From contig CAWCLF010000004.1 of NCBI GenBank assembly GCA_963796325.1, forward strand, positions 1 to 64,000: a stretch of 64,000 nt of DNA. The letters are read 5' to 3'. The translations under genes were made by a program, and so were the position numbers. Source of the stretch: CAVYGN01 sp963796325 (GTDB lineage: Bacteria; Spirochaetota; Brevinematia; Brevinematales; JAOACQ01). The stretch's first letter is position 1; every line of letters starts with the position of its first letter. The notes under the pieces are model-generated. The model searched no databases. It was given only the letters and a program-made list of their open reading frames with translations, and was not told the DNA's origin. This document shows positions 51,481 through 60,673 of the stretch, one piece after another.

Positions 51481-53301
51481 ATGATCCAGGTTAAGGATAT
51501 TTACAAATCCTACGGCGATACCAGACTCCTCGACTGCATAAGTTTTAATATAAACTCGGGCGAAAAAATAGGACTTACCGGGCGGAACGGGCATGGTAAG
51601 ACTACTCTCCTGAAAATTCTGGCCGGCGTTGAAGATCCCGACAGCGGTTCGGTTTTGATCCCGCGCAACTACACTATAGGTTATGTCGAACAGCAGTTAA
51701 AATTTAGAGAAAACACCGTACTTAAGGAAGCGGCGGAAGGCCTTCCTGAAGGGCATAAAAGCGATCTCTGGATGGCTGAAAAACTCCTTTCGGGCCTTGG
51801 TTTTACCGATGAAGATATGGAAAAGGATCCGGGAATATTCTCAGGTGGATACCAGGTAAGGATACAGCTTGCCAGGATCCTTGCGGGATATCCGAACCTG
51901 CTGCTCCTGGACGAACCAACGAATTATCTGGACATTGTTTCGATCAGGTGGCTCGTACGGTTTTTACAGGAATGGAAAACGGAATTTATACTGGTCACGC
52001 ATGACAGGAGTTTCATGGATAGCGTCACTACTCATACAATGGGCATTCACAGGAAAAAAGTAAGAAAGATTTCGGGCGGAACTGCGAAACTTTACGAACA
52101 GATTATTAAAGAAGAAGAGATCTATGAAAAAACAAGGGTAAACGATGAAAAAAAGAGGAAGGAAATAGAGCTTTTCGTGACCCGTTTCAGGGCAAAGGCG
52201 AGGCTTGGCGGATTGGTTCAATCCAGGGTTAAATTGCTTGAAAAAAATGAAAAGATCGAAAAGCTCGAAAAGATGAAAACTCTTGAATTTTCTTTCAGGG
52301 AGGCCCCGTCCGCCGCCAGGTGGGTCGCCGAATCCAGGAATGTCTCTTTTACTTATATTCCCGGCACCCCTTGCATTATTGACGGTTTCAATATAACAAT
52401 AGGGAAAAAAGACCGCATCGGAATTGTCGGGAAGAACGGGGCAGGGAAATCGACCCTGATGAGGCTCCTGACAGGGAATCTCACCCCCCTGGAAGGTGAA
52501 GTTGTTTTTCACCCCCGCATCAATCCGGGTTATTTCGGCCAGACCAATATTGAGCAGCTGTATGCGTCAAGGACGGTGCTCGAGGAAATAATGCTGTCGC
52601 ATCCGGACCATGATATGCAGGCATCCCGGGATATCTGCGGGTCCATGCTTTTCGAGGGAGACAACGCGCTCAAACAGATATCAGTGCTGTCGGGAGGAGA
52701 GAAAAGCCGGGTCCTCCTGGGCAAGCTCCTTGTCTCTCCCACTGACGTACTCTTTCTGGACGAACCGACCAACCATCTCGATATGGAATCCTGCGATTCC
52801 CTTTTATCCGCACTTGACGCTTATAACGGGGCTGTTGTTATTGTCACTCATAATGAAATGTTCCTGGACGCTCTTACGGAGCGTCTTATAGTTTTCGATG
52901 ACGGATCCGTACGGGTACATGAAACCGGGTACAGGGATTTTGTCGATAATATCGGATGGGCCGAAGAAAAAACTATCAAGGGGAAGGACCAGGCTGAAAG
53001 CGGGAGGAAGACGGATAGAAGGGCGAGGGCCGATTTTGTAAGGGAAAGGTCGAAAGCTTTCAGGCCTTTTGAAGAAAAAATTGAGAAGATTGAAAATGAC
53101 ATCAATGTCCTCGAGGAGGAAATATTAAATGACAATAACAGGGTCATCCAGGCATCGGTTGAAAAAAAAAGCGGAATTATAAAAGATCTTTCAAAAAAGA
53201 TCACTGAAAAACGCATCCTTCTTGAAACACTCTACGAAGAATGGAGCGAACTTCACGATAAATATGAAAATGAAAAAAAAAGATTCTCCGGCATGACTTA
53301 A
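51481..53301 (+). CDS. ABC-F family ATPase
   Basis: A 606-residue protein with two ATPase domains and no membrane part. Walker A: GRNGHGKTT and GKNGAGKST. The first signature is FSGGYQVR, the second LSGGEKSR. The linker is long and charged, and a C-terminal coiled coil (KAFRPFEEKIEKIENDINVLEEEI) follows. ABC-F proteins act on ribosomes, in translation or antibiotic protection. It starts at ATG 51481 behind GAAGGA. Confidence 0.93.
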   Translation: MIQVKDIYKSYGDTRLLDCISFNINSGEKIGLTGRNGHGKTTLLKILAGVEDPDSGSVLIPRNYTIGYVEQQLKFRENTVLKEAAEGLPEGHKSDLWMAEKLLSGLGFTDEDMEKDPGIFSGGYQVRIQLARILAGYPNLLLLDEPTNYLDIVSIRWLVRFLQEWKTEFILVTHDRSFMDSVTTHTMGIHRKKVRKISGGTAKLYEQIIKEEEIYEKTRVNDEKKRKEIELFVTRFRAKARLGGLVQSRVKLLEKNEKIEKLEKMKTLEFSFREAPSAARWVAESRNVSFTYIPGTPCIIDGFNITIGKKDRIGIVGKNGAGKSTLMRLLTGNLTPLEGEVVFHPRINPGYFGQTNIEQLYASRTVLEEIMLSHPDHDMQASRDICGSMLFEGDNALKQISVLSGGEKSRVLLGKLLVSPTDVLFLDEPTNHLDMESCDSLLSALDAYNGAVVIVTHNEMFLDALTERLIVFDDGSVRVHETGYRDFVDNIGWAEEKTIKGKDQAESGRKTDRRARADFVRERSKAFRPFEEKIEKIENDINVLEEEILNDNNRVIQASVEKKSGIIKDLSKKITEKRILLETLYEEWSELHDKYENEKKRFSGMT

Positions 53302-53335
53302 AGAGGGAAAATATTTATCTTTTTTGGAGGGCTGT

Positions 53336-54739
53336 ATGCGGATAATGCTGTTCAACACGATGACGAGGAAAAAAGAGCTTTTTGCTCCGGTTAAAGAGGG
53401 TAATATCGGCCTTTATACATGCGGCCCCACTGTTTATAATATACCTCATATAGGAAATCTAAGGACCTTTGTTTTTGAAGACCTGCTCCACCGCTGGCTC
53501 GAGTACCGGGGTTTTAAAGTTCATCATGTGATGAACCTGACGGATGTCGACGATAAAACGATAAAGAATTCCATCCTGAACAAGATGAGCCTTGCGGAAT
53601 ATACCTCGATTTATAAAAAAGAATTCTTTAAATCGATTGAAACTCTGAATTTTAAGCCCGCCGAATATTATCCTGCGGCGACCGATTATGTTCCCGATAT
53701 GATAGAAATGATAAAAGATCTTGTTGAGAAGGGGTTTGCATACGAGGCGGCCGACGGAGTATATTACAAGATATCTTCATTCCCCGGTTACGGCAGGCTG
53801 GCACATATCGACAGGTCGTCGCTGAAGGCCGGTGCAAGCGGAAGAATGGACCGGGATGAATATGCCAAGGACCAGGTATCGGATTTTGCACTCTGGAAAA
53901 AGTGGGTCCCGGAAGACGGCGATGTCCGCTGGGATTCTCCGTTCGGCCCCGGAAGGCCCGGATGGCATATAGAATGCTCGGTTATGAGCATGAAACTGCT
54001 CGGGAAAACCGTGGACATTCACTGCGGCGGCATAGACAACCTCTTCCCGCACCATGAGAACGAAATTGCCCAGAGCGAGGCTTATACGGGGGTTAAATTT
54101 GTCAATTACTGGATGCATTCGGCGCACCTCCTGGTCGACGGAGAAAAGATGTCGAAGTCGAAAGGTAATTTTTATACAGTGAGCGATCTTATGAAGAAGG
54201 ATTATCCGGCCCGGGCGTTACGTTATGCGCTTATCAGCACCCATTACAGGAAACCCCTGAACTTCACTTTCCTCCTTTTAAAACAGGCGGAATCTTCACT
54301 TAAGCGGATTGACGATTTCTTGTTCGACCTTGAACATATTGAGAGGACCGGAAATCCCGATGATGGATTTCTGAAGGCCCTTGAGAAAGCGGTTACCGGT
54401 TTTAACGGTTCTCTTGACGACGACCTGAATATTTCGGAAGCGCTTTCCGCTTTATTCAATCTGATATCCTATTATTACGATCACAAAGAAAATGCTGTAA
54501 GGCATAACTCCGATGCAATGGCTGCCTGGGTTAAAAAAGCCTGTGAAGTCCTCGGCTTGATAAAACCGGAGGCTGCAAACGTCTTGACTCCTGACGTAGA
54601 AAAACTTATAGATGAAAGGAAAACGGCAAAGAAAAATGGGGATTATGGTAAAGCGGACGGGATCCGTAAGAAACTTCTTGAAATGGGTGTGGAGCTTCGC
54701 GATACAAAAGAAGGAGTCGTATGGAAGAGGTTAAAATAG
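53336..54739 (+). CDS. cysS: Cysteinyl-tRNA synthetase
   Basis: A 467-residue class I enzyme with YTCGPTVYN, the HIGH-like PHIGN, zinc ligands in TCGP, ECS and HHENE, and KMSKS. GGAGG is six bases before ATG 53336. The length is typical. Confidence 0.97.
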   Translation: MRIMLFNTMTRKKELFAPVKEGNIGLYTCGPTVYNIPHIGNLRTFVFEDLLHRWLEYRGFKVHHVMNLTDVDDKTIKNSILNKMSLAEYTSIYKKEFFKSIETLNFKPAEYYPAATDYVPDMIEMIKDLVEKGFAYEAADGVYYKISSFPGYGRLAHIDRSSLKAGASGRMDRDEYAKDQVSDFALWKKWVPEDGDVRWDSPFGPGRPGWHIECSVMSMKLLGKTVDIHCGGIDNLFPHHENEIAQSEAYTGVKFVNYWMHSAHLLVDGEKMSKSKGNFYTVSDLMKKDYPARALRYALISTHYRKPLNFTFLLLKQAESSLKRIDDFLFDLEHIERTGNPDDGFLKALEKAVTGFNGSLDDDLNISEALSALFNLISYYYDHKENAVRHNSDAMAAWVKKACEVLGLIKPEAANVLTPDVEKLIDERKTAKKNGDYGKADGIRKKLLEMGVELRDTKEGVVWKRLK

Positions 54740-54752
54740 GGCGGGAATTTTA

Positions 54753-55463
54753 ATGGGTTATATTATAGCGTTTACCGGCGGAATCCTGACATTTTTATCT
54801 CCATGCGTATTGCCGCTTGTTCCGGTTTTTATCGCTTATGCGTCGGGAATAACGGCGGACGAACTTGAGGCGGGAAAATCGAAACCCTTTTCAAGGATTT
54901 TCCTTAACACTATTTTATTTACCGCAGGGTTCACTGCGGTTTTTGCCTGCCTTTCCGCTTTGCTGTTTATATTCGTCCAATTCCTCGGATCTTACAAAGC
55001 CTGGTTCAACCGGGCGGCAGGCCTTGTTATTGTAATATTCGGTTTGCACATGGCCGGAGCGGTCAATATTCCTTTTCTGAATAGACAAGCCCGCTTATCT
55101 CCCGATGTAAAGAAAAACTCCCCGATGTCGTCCTTCATTATGGGCGCTGCCTTCGGAGGGGGATGGACGCCCTGTGTAGGGCCCGTCTTAAGCGGCATAC
55201 TGTTTACATCGGCGGCACAGAGGGGGCCTTTGCCTGCCGTTCTGCTGCTTGTCGTTTATTCCATGGGCCTGGGCGTACCTTTTATCCTGACCGGTCTTTT
55301 TACCGGGAGGCTTCTGTCGTTCTTCAGGGGTGTAAAAAAACATTACAGGGTTGTAGAAATTATAAGCGGTCTCTTTTTGATCGCCCTGGGCGTTTTGCTC
55401 ATATTCGACCTCATGGGATATATTTCAGGGGCTATGTCGGGGATATTTCCCTGGGCCGGGTAA
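54753..55463 (+). CDS. ccdA: CcdA/DsbD-like thiol-disulfide transporter
   Basis: A 236-residue, six-helix membrane protein with the two redox Cys in LSPCVLPLVPVF (helix 1) and WTPCVGPVLSG (helix 4). It moves reducing power from cytoplasmic thioredoxin to the periplasm for cytochrome c assembly or disulfide reduction. It is 13 nt after cysS. No thioredoxin-like partner is in the window; the next gene has an AhpD CxxC domain. Confidence 0.93.
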   Translation: MGYIIAFTGGILTFLSPCVLPLVPVFIAYASGITADELEAGKSKPFSRIFLNTILFTAGFTAVFACLSALLFIFVQFLGSYKAWFNRAAGLVIVIFGLHMAGAVNIPFLNRQARLSPDVKKNSPMSSFIMGAAFGGGWTPCVGPVLSGILFTSAAQRGPLPAVLLLVVYSMGLGVPFILTGLFTGRLLSFFRGVKKHYRVVEIISGLFLIALGVLLIFDLMGYISGAMSGIFPWAG

Positions 55464-55498
55464 TTTTTAAAATCAAGAAGAAAAACCGGAGGGCATAA

Positions 55499-56332
55499 AT
55501 GGATGAAAAAGATCTGGGAAAAATCGAAACAATTATAAGGGACAGGGAATATTCCAACAATTATCTCAAAAAATCAAAAGTTTACAATTCTTTTCTGGAA
55601 CTTGAAAAGAAGGCCTTTGCAACGGACAGGCTGGACAGGAAAAATAAGGAACTTATAGCCCTTGGAATATCAATAACAAAGGACTGTGAATCATGCATCG
55701 AATGGCACATTCACCAGGCCCTGGAATTCGGCGCTTCCTTCGACCAGATTTTTGAAGCGATGGATGTTGCTGTCGAGATGGGGGGAGGACCGGCCACGGT
55801 TTCCGTGAGGTTTGCAATTAAAGTTATAGAATATTATAAAAATAAGATGATCAGGAACTTGAATGGCGATTATGATATAAATGACTGCGTCAGGGTTATA
55901 AGGGCATCTTTTAAAACAGTTGCGGAGGAATTCAATATAACACCCCTGAATGCGCCGGCTCACCCTTCAAATATAACATTTGAAAAATTAAAAGAGTCCA
56001 TGGAAAAGGGACTGTCGATGTCCGGCTTATATTATCGCAATAACATAATAGGCTTCATTGGAATAGAAAAGTCAGGGGATGAAGGGATTTATTACCTGGA
56101 AAAACTTGCAGTATTGCCCGATTACAGGCATAAAGGCTTTGGGAAGGTTCTGATCGATCATGCCGCAGGAATAATTAAAAAACTTGGCGGAAGAAAAATC
56201 TCCATAGGGATCATCGACGGGCATAAAGTTCTGAAAACATGGTACGGCAATTATGGATTTATTGAAAAATCCGTAAAAACTTATGAGCATCTTCCGTTTA
56301 AAGTATGTTTTATGGAAAAGGAATTAACTTAA
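55499..56332 (+). CDS. AhpD-like (carboxymuconolactone decarboxylase) domain fused to GNAT acetyltransferase
   Basis: A 277-residue protein. Residues about 1-115 form an AhpD-like domain with CESCIEWH (C63, C66, H70), the peroxidase/disulfide reductase signature. Residues about 125-277 form a GNAT domain with LAVLPDYRHKGFGKVLI (acetyl-CoA loop) and a C-terminal WYGNYGF. The chain is continuous. The fusion joins thiol redox chemistry to acetyl transfer. The target is unknown. It is 35 nt after ccdA, and GGAGGG precedes its ATG. Confidence 0.9.
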   Translation: MDEKDLGKIETIIRDREYSNNYLKKSKVYNSFLELEKKAFATDRLDRKNKELIALGISITKDCESCIEWHIHQALEFGASFDQIFEAMDVAVEMGGGPATVSVRFAIKVIEYYKNKMIRNLNGDYDINDCVRVIRASFKTVAEEFNITPLNAPAHPSNITFEKLKESMEKGLSMSGLYYRNNIIGFIGIEKSGDEGIYYLEKLAVLPDYRHKGFGKVLIDHAAGIIKKLGGRKISIGIIDGHKVLKTWYGNYGFIEKSVKTYEHLPFKVCFMEKELT

Positions 56333-56407
56333 AAACCGGCATCATATGCAATATCAGGGCCGATTTGCCGTCATTTTTACATGAAAGTAAATTATTAAGG
56401 GGAATAT

Positions 56408-57040
56408 ATGAAAAGCGAATCGGAACATTTGAAATTGAATGAAAATAAATGGGACAGGTGGGCAAAAACGTTTGATGACAGGGGATGGAAGAAAGAATAT
56501 TTGAGAAAAGCGCAGAGAAGCCTCGTGTCGGTCATGAATATTAAAGAAAATATGAGGTTTCTTGATGTGGGATGCGGAACAGGCCGGGCATTGGGATATA
56601 TAGCCGGGCAGCTGAAGGGGAAGGGTTCGTTTTACGGCGCGGACCTGTCGAGTAAAATGATAGACAAGGCAAAAGATAATTTTAAAGACTGCGAGAATTT
56701 TCATTTCGTCAGGGCAAACGCGGAATCGATCCCCCTCGACGATGATTTCTTCGATGTCATCATATGCACAAATTCGTTTCACCACTATTTCAACCCTGTC
56801 AATGCGCTCAGGGAAATGCGGAGGCTTCTCAAACCCGGCGGGAAATTATTCATCCTGGATCCAACGGCGGACACGCGGCTCATCAGGCTGTTTTCCAAAT
56901 TTGCAAAAGCGATCGAACCCGATCATGTGAAATTGTATAGCACATCTGAATTTCAGGGAATGTATAAAGCGGCAGGTCTGAAGTATACAGGCACGCAAAT
57001 AATCAATTTCCATCAAAAAGTCCATATAGGGGAAAAATAA
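56408..57040 (+). CDS. Class I SAM-dependent methyltransferase (UbiE-like)
   Basis: A 210-residue enzyme. FLDVGCGTGRALG is motif I; GADLSSKMIDKAK, SIPLDDDFFDVIICTNSFHHY and LKPGGKLFILDP follow as in the Methyltransf_11/UbiE group. The short C-terminus ends KVHIGEK. The acceptor molecule is unclear. Confidence 0.92.
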   Translation: MKSESEHLKLNENKWDRWAKTFDDRGWKKEYLRKAQRSLVSVMNIKENMRFLDVGCGTGRALGYIAGQLKGKGSFYGADLSSKMIDKAKDNFKDCENFHFVRANAESIPLDDDFFDVIICTNSFHHYFNPVNALREMRRLLKPGGKLFILDPTADTRLIRLFSKFAKAIEPDHVKLYSTSEFQGMYKAAGLKYTGTQIINFHQKVHIGEK

Positions 57041-57058
57041 GAGGCATTAATAAATCCT

Positions 57059-57282
57059 TGACCCGGCAAATATGCGTATTAAGTTAAGCCAGTATATAAT
57101 ATTGATATATCACCTTATATATGATACGATTAAGAATTACATAATCATGGAGGTGTGAACATGGCACAACAAAAAGAGATCAAAGCACTTACTTTTGAGA
57201 GCAAATTTAATACCATAGCTAAATGTGAACGTTACCTATTCAGGCAGAGATTTCCGAAAGGATTTGCTTGCCCTTAAATAGG
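57059..57282 (+). mobile_element. IS1595-like insertion sequence remnant
   Basis: ATG 57161 (GGAGGTG upstream) encodes 38 residues ending LFRQRFPKGFACP before TAA 57275-57277. This is the start of an IS1595-type transposase, where a CPxCG zinc ribbon would normally continue. The preceding CCGGCAAATATGCGTATTAAG may be the left end. The catalytic domain and right end are gone. Confidence 0.6.
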
Positions 57283-57311
57283 GGGTCTTGATACGAATAC
57301 GGATGTATATA

Positions 57312-58173
57312 ATGGAAGACAGGATACTGTTTGTTGATGATGATAGTAAGATTCTTGATATATTAAGAAAGAGGTTTGAAAGTATTTATATAGTACGTAC
57401 TGAGAATAATACCGATAAAGCCTTTGAATGCATAGAGAAAAACGGTCCTTTTTCAGTGGTCGTCGCTGATATGCGCATGCCGGGGCATGAACGGGGTTCA
57501 ATTTCTGGAAAAAGTAAGGGAAATAAGCCCGGAAAGCGTCCGGATAATGCTAACAGGGAACGTAGATTTAGAAACGGCAATAGAAGCGGTCAACAAGGGA
57601 GAAATATTCCATTTCCTTATGAAGCCATGCAGGATAGAGACGTTAAGTAAAGCGCTGGAGCTTGCTGTAAAGAAGTACAATAAGGTTGTCCGCCTGCTCA
57701 CAGAATCGATAACAGATGAATTGACCGGCTTATATAACCGGAGGTATTTTGAACATAATTTAGACGAAAAATTAAATAAGCCGGGGAAAGTTTTTTCAAT
57801 AACCAATATCGATGTAAATGATTTCAAGAAAATAAATGATAATATGGGCCATGAAAAAGGGGACGAGGCGCTTAAAATCTTAGCAGAAGTTTTCCTTAAA
57901 GTTAAGAGGAATTATGATCTTGTAGCCAGGACGGGAGGAGATGAATTCATGGTCCTGTCAGAACTGACCCCGAAATCTGGAGCCGAGGTAATGGTAAAAA
58001 GAATCAGGGAAATGCTGAATGAGAAAACAATCGATTCTGGAAGCGGCTTGAAACTTAAAATTTCAGCCGGTATTGCTACCTACCCCGAAGACGGCAGGGA
58101 CAGGATCACGCTTATGAAGGTATCAGATGAAGCCATGTACCTTGATAAAAAGGGACAGAAAGCCGGACGTTAA
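57312..58173 (+). pseudogene. Response regulator-GGDEF diguanylate cyclase, frameshifted
   Basis: ATG 57312 opens a receiver domain (RILFVDDDSKILDILRKRFE..VVVADMRMPG). The frame then breaks at GGGG (57482-57485): removing one G joins MPG to MNGVQFLEKVREISPESVRIMLTG. The rest of the receiver and a GGDEF domain (TDELTGLYNRRYFE, GGDEF) follow to 58173. A G-run slip suggests an assembly error or recent mutation. If intact, it would make cyclic di-GMP in response to a histidine kinase. Confidence 0.85.
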
Positions 58174-58184
58174 TATTTATTTTC

Positions 58185-58283
58185 ATGCCTATCAAGATAG
58201 TTCAGGAAAAAAGGCATGATTCCCTTTATAATTAAGGATAAAATCGTTATGATAGAGTTTACCTGACTAAGCTTGATAGGCAT
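58185..58283. repeat. Inverted repeat upstream of the Lnt-like gene
   Basis: Arms 58185-58206 and 58262-58283 match in 17 of 22 positions when one is inverted; the outer 12 bases (ATGCCTATCAAG) are identical. The spacer is 55 nt. It could be a MITE-like remnant or a long hairpin leader. Confidence 0.55.
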
Positions 58284-58359
58284 ACAAAAGAATATTTATG
58301 ATATATTGTATCGTCTCCTGACCTGCAGGAGTCTCATCAGAAATTCAAGGAGGCTCTCT

Positions 58360-59805
58360 ATGCTTCGAGAATTATTTTCAAAGAAATATTCTATTATTGT
58401 ATGTGTTTTGATTTCCGCGGTTTTATATTATTTTTCTACCGGTCTCGAGGGCGGTTACTGGTTTATGCTCTGGTTGGCTCCCGTTCCGGTTCTTTTATTC
58501 AGCTTTTATAACGCAAAAATTCCGGCTTTTTTAGCCGCATTTTTGGCCGTCTTCCTTTCAAAAGCCGACATGGCAGTCTATTTAATAAATACTTTATCCT
58601 GGAGCCTGGCTTTTATTTTTATTTTATTGACTTCAACCCTTTTTGCTTTTGTTATTCTGCTGACCAGGACCATTGTTGCCAAAGTTGAAAGCTATGCCGC
58701 TGTTTTTATCTTCCCTGTTTTAATGACATCCATGGAATACATACTGAGTTTGACGATAGGTACTTTCGGAAGCCTTGCATATACGCAGGCAAACAGCATA
58801 TTCTTCATACAAACAGCATCGATAACGGGAATGTACGGGATCACCTTCACAGTATCGCTTTTCGCCTCCTTTATAGCATTTTTAACGATGATTGAATCAA
58901 AAAAAACCGGATCCGGCTCTTTTATCATACCGTCGATCATCCTGATTGTTGTTGTCGTTTTCGGAGCATACAGAACAATTAACCTTTCCGATGCGAAAGG
59001 GAAAGAGAAGAATTTTAAAGTGCTTCTCATCGCGGTGGATTCCCTGGCATCGCATCAGAATATATATAATCCGAAAAACAGGGATATACTTCTTCAAAGA
59101 TACATAGAATTGATAGGCCGGAATAAAGCGGAGCTCGCCGACATCATAATTCTTCCTGAAAAGACAGCCGGATTGACGCCTGAGGAGAAACCTTCGTATT
59201 ACAGCAATTTCTCTAAACTTGCCTTTGAAAACGGTTCTTTAATCACGGCCGGTTTTAAGATAGATGGCAGCCCCGACAAAAATATTGCGGCCGTATTTTT
59301 TCCCGACGGCAAAACCGTACTGGAATATCAGAAAAAATACCTCGTAGAAGGCTGGGAAAGGAGTTTCGGCAGCGGGAGCAATGTTTTAATTTTCGATTAT
59401 AAGAATATAAAAATCGGTACGGCGATTTGCCGGGATATGGACTACCCGGAATGGATAAGAAAATATTCATCCGCCGATATTCTGCTCGTGCCTTCCTGGG
59501 ACTTCAGGGCTGACAACTGGTGGCATTCAAGAATGGCCGTGCTTAGAGGAGTCGATAACGGGTTTACCATCCTGAGGCCTGCAAAAGAGGGCGACCTCAC
59601 TGTCAGCGGCCCATGCGGGCAGATAATAAAAGAGAGCGTATTCGATAAAAATAAAAGGGATCACCAGCTGATATCGGATATTAAAATAGTAAAACGGGAC
59701 ACATTTTACTCAAAGACCGGTGACTGGTTCTGCATTATAAATTTGATTGCGGCTTTTTATTTTGCTGTATTTGCGGTTGTAAAACGTTCTGCGGTTATTA
59801 AATAG
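58360..59805 (+). CDS. Apolipoprotein N-acyltransferase-like / nitrilase-superfamily membrane protein
   Basis: A 481-residue protein starting at ATG 58360 behind AAGGAGG. About seven N-terminal membrane helices precede a nitrilase-fold domain (about 245-455) with Glu in LPEKTAG, Lys in YQKKYLVEG and Cys in TAICRDMDYPE; a last helix ends the chain. This is the Lnt layout, the enzyme that adds the third acyl chain to lipoproteins. The usual ICYE is ICRD and the VPFGE segment is missing, so it may be a paralogue with another role. Confidence 0.8.
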   Translation: MLRELFSKKYSIIVCVLISAVLYYFSTGLEGGYWFMLWLAPVPVLLFSFYNAKIPAFLAAFLAVFLSKADMAVYLINTLSWSLAFIFILLTSTLFAFVILLTRTIVAKVESYAAVFIFPVLMTSMEYILSLTIGTFGSLAYTQANSIFFIQTASITGMYGITFTVSLFASFIAFLTMIESKKTGSGSFIIPSIILIVVVVFGAYRTINLSDAKGKEKNFKVLLIAVDSLASHQNIYNPKNRDILLQRYIELIGRNKAELADIIILPEKTAGLTPEEKPSYYSNFSKLAFENGSLITAGFKIDGSPDKNIAAVFFPDGKTVLEYQKKYLVEGWERSFGSGSNVLIFDYKNIKIGTAICRDMDYPEWIRKYSSADILLVPSWDFRADNWWHSRMAVLRGVDNGFTILRPAKEGDLTVSGPCGQIIKESVFDKNKRDHQLISDIKIVKRDTFYSKTGDWFCIINLIAAFYFAVFAVVKRSAVIK

Positions 59806-59833
59806 GGATGATGCACGCCGCCTGTTGTAATAC

Positions 59834-59861
59834 TTGACAAAACATGTTAGTTTTCTTAATT
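59834..59861 (+). promoter_or_regulatory. Possible sigma-70 promoter for the reductase gene
   Basis: TTGACA (59834-59839), 16 nt, then TTAATT (59856-59861), 22 nt before the ATG at 59884. Confidence 0.45.
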
Positions 59862-59883
59862 TTCTTTATCAGCGGGAAGAGAT

Positions 59884-60444
59884 ATGAGAAAATTAATTCT
59901 GCAGATGATGGTTTCAATAGACGGTTTTTACCGGGGGCCGAAAGGAGAACTCGACTGGCATAATGTTGACAGAGAATTTAACGAGTATGCCGCCGATTTC
60001 CTGAATAATGTGGGCATGCTTATATTCGGAAGGGCTACTTACCAGGTGATGGCTGCATACTGGCCTTCGGAGAATGCCGTCAAAAACGATCCGGTTGTTG
60101 CCGAAAGGATGAACAATCTTCCAAAAATAGTATTCTCCAGGACCTTGAAAAAAGCCGAATGGGAAAATACCAGGATCATTAAAGAAAATATTAATGATGA
60201 AATCCTTAAACTGAAGCGGGAAACCGGCAGGGATATTGCGATATTCGGAAGTTCGGACCTCGCTTTGACTTTAATAAAGCATGGCCTGATCGACGAATAT
60301 CGGATCATAGTGAGCCCCATCGTCCTGGGCAAAGGGAAAACCCTGTTCAAAGGATATAATGAAAGGCTTAAGCTCAGACTTTTAAAAACAAAAACATTCA
60401 ATTCGGGCAATGTACTGATGTACTATTACCCGATCGGCAAGTGA
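59884..60444 (+). CDS. Dihydrofolate reductase-like (RibD C-terminal domain) protein
   Basis: A 186-residue single-domain protein. KLILQMMVSIDGFYRGPKGELDW, MLIFGRATYQVM, IFGSSDLALTLIKHGLIDEYRIIVSPIVLGKGKTLF are typical of the YyaP/RibD_C group of NADPH-dependent reductases. The substrate is not known. Confidence 0.92.
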   Translation: MRKLILQMMVSIDGFYRGPKGELDWHNVDREFNEYAADFLNNVGMLIFGRATYQVMAAYWPSENAVKNDPVVAERMNNLPKIVFSRTLKKAEWENTRIIKENINDEILKLKRETGRDIAIFGSSDLALTLIKHGLIDEYRIIVSPIVLGKGKTLFKGYNERLKLRLLKTKTFNSGNVLMYYYPIGK

Positions 60445-60492
60445 ATGACCGTCAAAATGGATCCGGTTATAGAAAAATATATTTTTTATAAA

Positions 60493-60523
60493 CCTTGACA
60501 ATTATATGTCAAGGATTTATATT
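60493..60523 (+). promoter_or_regulatory. Promoter with overlapping palindrome upstream of the GH26-like gene
   Basis: TTGACA (60495-60500), 17 nt, and TATATT (60518-60523) form a good sigma-70 promoter. CCTTGACA (60493-60500) and TGTCAAGG (60507-60514) are a perfect 8-bp inverted repeat that covers the -35 box, a classic repressor arrangement. The leader to the ATG at 60674 is about 140 nt. Confidence 0.65.
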
Positions 60524-60673
60524 TTAATCGGGAAGAACAGGTTTAAATGCCGGGCCCTATTAAAAAGGCATCTTTCACTTATCATATCGTAAACAAAAAT
60601 AATAAATAAAAAATTTCGTGAATGAGAGACTTCCTTCAATTTAAAAAAAGTTTTGAATTGGAGAAGCTGCTTT

